From Bacteroidales bacterium UBA1064 (GTDB lineage: Bacteria > Bacteroidota > Bacteroidia > Bacteroidales > Tenuifilaceae): a stretch of 11,716 bases of DNA. Below the pieces are notes generated by a model. The model saw nothing but the letters and a program-made list of their open reading frames with translations, searched no databases and was not told the DNA's origin. A program made the translations under genes and the position numbers. Below are positions 7,934 to 11,716 of the stretch, in pieces (the stretch's first letter is position 1; the number at the start of each line of letters is the position of its first letter). The stretch lies in NCBI GenBank assembly GCA_002316235.1, contig DCDD01000046.1:1-11716 (forward strand), read 5' to 3'.

Positions 7934-7952
7934 TTTTTGCGAATCGCAAAAA
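7934..7952. promoter_or_regulatory. Palindrome upstream of the sensor kinase, candidate operator
   Basis: TTTTTGCGA, a single central A, then TCGCAAAAA forms a perfect 9-bp dyad centred 59 bp upstream of the kinase ATG. The near-absence of a spacer favours a dimeric-protein binding site over an RNA hairpin, although a 7-bp stem with a GAATC loop is also possible. The bound protein is unknown. Confidence 0.45.
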
Positions 7953-7995
7953 ATTCCTATCGGCTTATAAAAGTAAAAAAACATTGCATGAAAAA

Positions 7996-8024
7996 AAATT
8001 TGCCCATCTAAATATGGCAAATTT
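7996..8024 (-). terminator. Second hairpin with T-tract, tandem terminator or attenuator
   Basis: AAATTTGCC (7996-8004) pairs perfectly with GGCAAATTT (8016-8024), and AT/AT pairing past one bulged C leaves a CTAAAT loop. On the minus strand the stem runs into eight consecutive T residues (7998-7991), the layout of an intrinsic terminator. It lies between the nifJ terminator and the kinase start. It may be a back-up terminator for nifJ or, if transcription starts above it, an attenuator in the kinase leader. The AT-rich stem makes it weaker than the neighbouring terminator. Confidence 0.5.
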
Positions 8025-8053
8025 CATAATCACTTTTGCAAGTTATTTTAAAC

Positions 8054-8090
8054 GTAAAAAGGCTTCCCTGCAATCAGGAAAGCCTTTTAC
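8054..8090 (-). terminator. Rho-independent terminator of nifJ
   Basis: On the minus strand, AAAAGGCTTTCCTG pairs with CAGGGAAGCCTTTTT with one internal mismatch, giving a 13-pair stem with a 4-nt loop (8071-8074), followed by T5 and AT-rich sequence. It lies 52 nt beyond the nifJ stop codon at 8143. The A-run on the other arm could also support plus-strand termination, but no plus-strand gene reads into it. Confidence 0.9.
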
Positions 8091-8142
8091 AAATGGTCTA
8101 TAAGAAAATGTGATCAGCTAAAATACCTTCTACACAATCAAA

Positions 8143-11100
8143 TTAAGGCTTCTCAACAACGCCAGCAAGTTTTTTATAGGAGTTGTACCTCCACTTAGCA
8201 TTCTCCTCGGCAGCTTTAAACAGCTCGTTGGCTTGATCGGGGAAGGAAAGTTGAAGGGAGGTGTACCTCACTTCGCCCTTCAGGAAATCCTGGAACATAC
8301 CCCAATCGGGCTCTTTTGAATCGAGCTGGAATGGGTTTTGTCCCTGAGCCTCAAGTAGGGGGTTGTAGCGGTACAGGTGCCAGTAACCCGACTTAACAGC
8401 CTGTTTCGCCTCACTTTGAGTTGAACCCATTCCCTTGCGAATACCGTGGTTTATACACGGCGAATAGGCAATTATAAGCGATGGTCCGGGATATGCCTCG
8501 GCTTCCTTAATAGCCTTAAGGTACTGGTTGTGATCGGCGCCCATAGCCACCTGCGCAACGTAAACATATCCATAGGACATGGCCATCATGCCGAGATCTT
8601 TTTTACGTACACGTTTACCCGAAGCGGCAAACTTGGCAACAGCAGCAGCTGGAGTTGATTTGGAAGCCTGCCCTCCTGTGTTGGAGTAAACCTCAGTATC
8701 GAGAACCAGCACATTGACATCTTCACCCGTAGAGAGCACATGGTCCAGCCCCCCGTAACCTATATCGTAAGCCCATCCGTCACCACCGAAAATCCAGATT
8801 GATTTTTTCTCGAAGTATTGTTTTAAGCTGAGCAGCTCTTTTGCCAACGGGTTGCTTTCCTTGGAAAGTTCGGCAATCAGCTTGGCTGAAGCGGCTTTTG
8901 AAAGGAAAGCATTATCCTTACCGGCAATCCATTCCTTCATAGCCTCCTTCGTAGTGCTGGTAAAATTACCTTCTAGTGCTTCCTGAAGTTTAAGGGCTAT
9001 GCGTTGACGGAGCTTGGCCACTCCGGTTGCAATTCCAAAACCATACTCGGCATTGTCCTCAAACAATGAGTTTGACCAAGCCACACCTCTGCCATCAGGC
9101 CCGGCAGAGTATGGGGTAGATGGAGCTGAGCCACCGTAAATGGAGGAACAACCTGTAGCATTTGCCACAATCATGCGGTCGCCATAGAGCTGGGTAATAG
9201 CCTTTATGTAAGGAGTTTCGCCACAACCAGCGCAAGCTCCGCTAAACTCGAATAATGGCTGGGCAAATTGGCTGTTCTTTACCGATTTTTCTTTACCAAG
9301 AATATCCTTGTAGCCCACCTTTTCGTGCATGTAATCGAACCTGGCTGCCTCGGCCATTTGTGATTCAATTGGTCGCATAACCAGCGACTTTTCCTTGGAG
9401 GGGCAAACCTCAACACAGTTGCCGCAGCCGGTGCAGTCGAGAACGCTCACCTGTACCCTGAAGTTGAAATCCTTAATTCCGCCATTTCCCCTAACAGTTT
9501 TGGTTCCTGCAGGTGCGTTTTTCAACTCTTCCTCGGTTAAAAGGAAGGGACGAATGGCTGCATGGGGGCAAACATAAGCGCACTGGTTGCACTGGGTGCA
9601 GTTTTCCGAAATCCACTCAGGAACATTAACTGCAATTCCCCTCTTTTCGTAACGGGTTGTCCCGGCAGGGAAAGTTCCATCCTCACGACCAACAAATGCG
9701 CTCACGGGCAAATCATCACCCATTTGAAGGTTTATTGGGAGCACCACCTTATTGATAAACTCAGGGGCACCCTCAATTTCAAGTTTATTCTCAGGCTGAA
9801 GTTTTGCCCATTCCATAGGCACTACAACCTGAATAGCATCTCCCCCACGATCAACGGCGGCAAAATTCATCCTCAAAACCTCTTCTCCCTTACGTCCGTA
9901 TGATTTCTCAATGGCCTTTTTCATCTCCTTAACAGCCACATCGTAGGGGATTACACCCGAAATTTTAAAAAATGCGCTCTGCATTATGGTGTTGGTGCGG
10001 TTACCCAAACCAATCTCCTCGGCAATCTGAGTAGCATTAATTATGTAGAACTTAATACTATTTTCAGCCATGTAACGCTTAATAGAGTTTGGTAGCTTTT
10101 CGTTCAGCTCATCCTTACTCCAGATAGTGTTTAGCAGGAATGTTCCACCGGGCTGCAAACCCTTAAGCACATCATACTTACCAAGGTATGATTGAACGTG
10201 GCAGGCAACAAAATCGGGAGTAATTACCAGGTAAGGCGAACGGATTGGCTGATCGCCAAAACGCAGGTGGGAAACGGTGATGCCTCCAGATTTCTTTGAA
10301 TCGTAGGCAAAGTATGCCTGACAGTACTTTGGGGTATTATCACCAATTATTTTAATGGAGTTCTTGTTAGCCCCAACGGTTCCATCCGACCCAAGTCCGA
10401 AAAATTTGGCCTGAAAGGTTCCTTTAGGTGCAAGGTTCACCTCTTTACCGGTTGGTAACGACTTAAAGGTAACATCATCAATGATGCCAATGGTAAATTG
10501 ATTTTTAGGCTCGCTAAGCTTGAGGTTATCAAAAACTGCAATGATTTGGGCTGGTGTAGTATCCTTTGAGCTGAGCCCGTAACGGCCACCCACAACTATC
10601 GGAGCTTTCTCCCTCCCATAGAAGAGCTCTTTTACATCGAGGTATAACGGATCGCCGTTGGCCCCGGGTTCCTTGGTTCTATCAAGCACTGCTATGCGTT
10701 TCACAGCTGAAGGCAGCACCTTAAAGAAGTATTTCGCAGAGAAAGGTCTGTACAAATGAACGCTTATCATCCCAACCTTTTCACCTTTAGCCATGAGGTA
10801 GTCAATAGTTTCACGAATGGTGTCGGTAACCGAACCCATGGCAATAATGATATTTTCGGCATTAGGATCGCCATAGAATGAAAATGGGTGGTACTCCCGC
10901 CCGGTAAGTTTGGTAATCTCCTGCATGTAGCCCTCAACGATATCGGGAACATCCATGTAAAATTTGTTGGAAGCCTCCCTGGCCTGAAAGTATATATCGG
11001 GGTTTTGAGCCGTGCCGCGGGTTACGGGATGTTCGGGGTTCAATGCCCTGTCGCGAAACTCCTGAAGTGATTTTTGGTCGAGCAATGGAGCTAGGTCATC

Positions 11101-11664
11101 GTTCTCCAGCACCTCGATTTTCTGAATTTCATGGCTGGTGCGAAAACCATCAAAGAAACTGACAAACGGCAGGCTGGCTTTCAGCGAAGCTAAATGAGTA
11201 ACCAGTGATAAATCCATCACCTCTTGCACCGATCCGGATGCCATTAAACCAAAACCGGTCGTGCGAGTAGCCATAACGTCCGAATGATCACCGTAAATCG
11301 AGAGTGCTTGCCCGGCTACCGCTCGCGCCGAAACATGAAACACGGCTGGCATCAATTCACCAGCAATCTTAAACATATTAGGAATCATTAATAGAAGACC
11401 CTGCGAAGCGGTAAAGGTTGTAGTCAGCGCGCCAGCTGAAAGACTGCCGTGCACGGCTCCCGCCGCACCGGCTTCACTCTGCATTTCAACCACTCGCAGG
11501 GGCTGTCCGAAAATATTTTTCCGACCTTGCGCCGACCATTCGTCAGCCAGTTCTCCCATCACAGACGATGGTGTAATCGGATAAATAGCCGCAACTTCAC
11601 TAAGAGCATAGGCTATATGAGTTGCCGCTGTATTGCCATCCATAGTTTTCATAGTTTTAGACAT
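8143..11664 (-). CDS. nifJ: Pyruvate:ferredoxin (flavodoxin) oxidoreductase, single-chain
   Basis: A complete 1173-residue homodimer-type PFOR of normal length. It oxidatively decarboxylates pyruvate with CoA to acetyl-CoA and CO2 and reduces ferredoxin or flavodoxin; it acts in the cytoplasm as a central step of anaerobic fermentation. Substrate-site residues seen in characterised PFORs are present: Thr31 (YPITPSS), Glu64 (VEMQSEAGA) and Arg114 (HVSARAV). A two-[4Fe-4S] ferredoxin domain has Cys689/692/695/699 and Cys744/747/750/754. The proximal cluster uses Cys811 and Cys814 (CAGCGE), Cys839 (ATGCSS) and Cys1070 (YSPCINHG). The thiamine-diphosphate/Mg site runs from GDGWAYDIG (961-969) to SNTGGQ (994-999). 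All cofactor ligands are intact, so the enzyme should be active. The ATG at 11664 is preferred over in-frame Met5 and Met8 because a GGAGA lies 6 nt upstream. The gene ends in its own terminator, so it is probably monocistronic at the 3' side. Confidence 0.98.
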   Translation of the reverse strand: MSKTMKTMDGNTAATHIAYALSEVAAIYPITPSSVMGELADEWSAQGRKNIFGQPLRVVEMQSEAGAAGAVHGSLSAGALTTTFTASQGLLLMIPNMFKIAGELMPAVFHVSARAVAGQALSIYGDHSDVMATRTTGFGLMASGSVQEVMDLSLVTHLASLKASLPFVSFFDGFRTSHEIQKIEVLENDDLAPLLDQKSLQEFRDRALNPEHPVTRGTAQNPDIYFQAREASNKFYMDVPDIVEGYMQEITKLTGREYHPFSFYGDPNAENIIIAMGSVTDTIRETIDYLMAKGEKVGMISVHLYRPFSAKYFFKVLPSAVKRIAVLDRTKEPGANGDPLYLDVKELFYGREKAPIVVGGRYGLSSKDTTPAQIIAVFDNLKLSEPKNQFTIGIIDDVTFKSLPTGKEVNLAPKGTFQAKFFGLGSDGTVGANKNSIKIIGDNTPKYCQAYFAYDSKKSGGITVSHLRFGDQPIRSPYLVITPDFVACHVQSYLGKYDVLKGLQPGGTFLLNTIWSKDELNEKLPNSIKRYMAENSIKFYIINATQIAEEIGLGNRTNTIMQSAFFKISGVIPYDVAVKEMKKAIEKSYGRKGEEVLRMNFAAVDRGGDAIQVVVPMEWAKLQPENKLEIEGAPEFINKVVLPINLQMGDDLPVSAFVGREDGTFPAGTTRYEKRGIAVNVPEWISENCTQCNQCAYVCPHAAIRPFLLTEEELKNAPAGTKTVRGNGGIKDFNFRVQVSVLDCTGCGNCVEVCPSKEKSLVMRPIESQMAEAARFDYMHEKVGYKDILGKEKSVKNSQFAQPLFEFSGACAGCGETPYIKAITQLYGDRMIVANATGCSSIYGGSAPSTPYSAGPDGRGVAWSNSLFEDNAEYGFGIATGVAKLRQRIALKLQEALEGNFTSTTKEAMKEWIAGKDNAFLSKAASAKLIAELSKESNPLAKELLSLKQYFEKKSIWIFGGDGWAYDIGYGGLDHVLSTGEDVNVLVLDTEVYSNTGGQASKSTPAAAVAKFAASGKRVRKKDLGMMAMSYGYVYVAQVAMGADHNQYLKAIKEAEAYPGPSLIIAYSPCINHGIRKGMGSTQSEAKQAVKSGYWHLYRYNPLLEAQGQNPFQLDSKEPDWGMFQDFLKGEVRYTSLQLSFPDQANELFKAAEENAKWRYNSYKKLAGVVEKP

Positions 11665-11670
11665 GGTGAT

Positions 11671-11675
11671 TCTCC
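11671..11675 (-). promoter_or_regulatory. Shine-Dalgarno site of nifJ
   Basis: On the minus strand GGAGA lies 6 nt before the ATG at 11664 and decides the start among three nearby Met codons. It is the clearest Shine-Dalgarno in the window; the other starts have none that I can see. The AT-rich 40 bases upstream contain no exact TAnnTTTG box; TAATTTTA is one mismatch away. The promoter may lie at or beyond the window edge. Confidence 0.6.
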
Positions 11676-11716
11676 ATTGAATATTTTAATGTTTATAAAA
11701 TTATTTGAATTATTGC

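Noticed and set aside
1..11716. Search for CRISPR arrays, tRNA/rRNA genes, insertion sequences, phage genes, toxin-antitoxin or defence modules
   Set aside because: No regularly spaced repeats, tRNA-like cloverleaf, transposase or integrase motifs, or small toxin/antitoxin-like gene pairs were visible. The window is filled by seven ordinary-looking genes and short spacers.

Overview
The window looks like chromosomal DNA from an anaerobic or facultatively anaerobic member of the Bacteroidota, probably Bacteroidales. Four things point there: a propeller-type (Reg_prop/Y_Y_Y) LytS-like histidine kinase paired with a LytTR regulator; a SusC-style carboxypeptidase-regulatory-like domain; a Bacteroidota-type -7 box (TAnnTTTG) before the regulator; and little Shine-Dalgarno use. 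The one-polypeptide pyruvate:ferredoxin oxidoreductase fits fermentative metabolism. The species cannot be named from the sequence alone.

Layout: one plus-strand gene (29-1906) encodes an exported DUF4140/DUF4139 protein with a SusC-like module inserted in its middle. It converges on a minus-strand block across a strong bidirectional terminator (1936-1970). In transcription order (high to low coordinates) the minus strand carries: nifJ (PFOR, 11664-8143); a 258-bp spacer with a terminator and two further dyads; a 1010-residue sensor kinase (7884-4852); a 188-bp spacer with a candidate promoter; a LytTR response regulator (4663-3899); ruvX overlapping it by one base; def (peptide deformylase); a possible terminator; and a small multi-pass membrane protein (2576-2001).

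Functionally, the kinase and regulator form a membrane two-component system whose extracytoplasmic propeller probably senses an unknown signal. The regulator gene runs directly into two housekeeping genes, ruvX (rRNA processing/Holliday-junction resolvase family) and def (N-terminal deformylation), so their expression is probably linked at the transcript level. PFOR is a separate unit ended by its own terminator. No gap without a gene exceeds 300 bases. The longest, 2577-2853, is AT-rich and holds only a candidate terminator. I see no mobile element, CRISPR array, tRNA or rRNA. Most of the window is ordinary core-genome content. The most unusual items are the domain insertion in the DUF4139 protein and the dyad-rich leader of the kinase gene.
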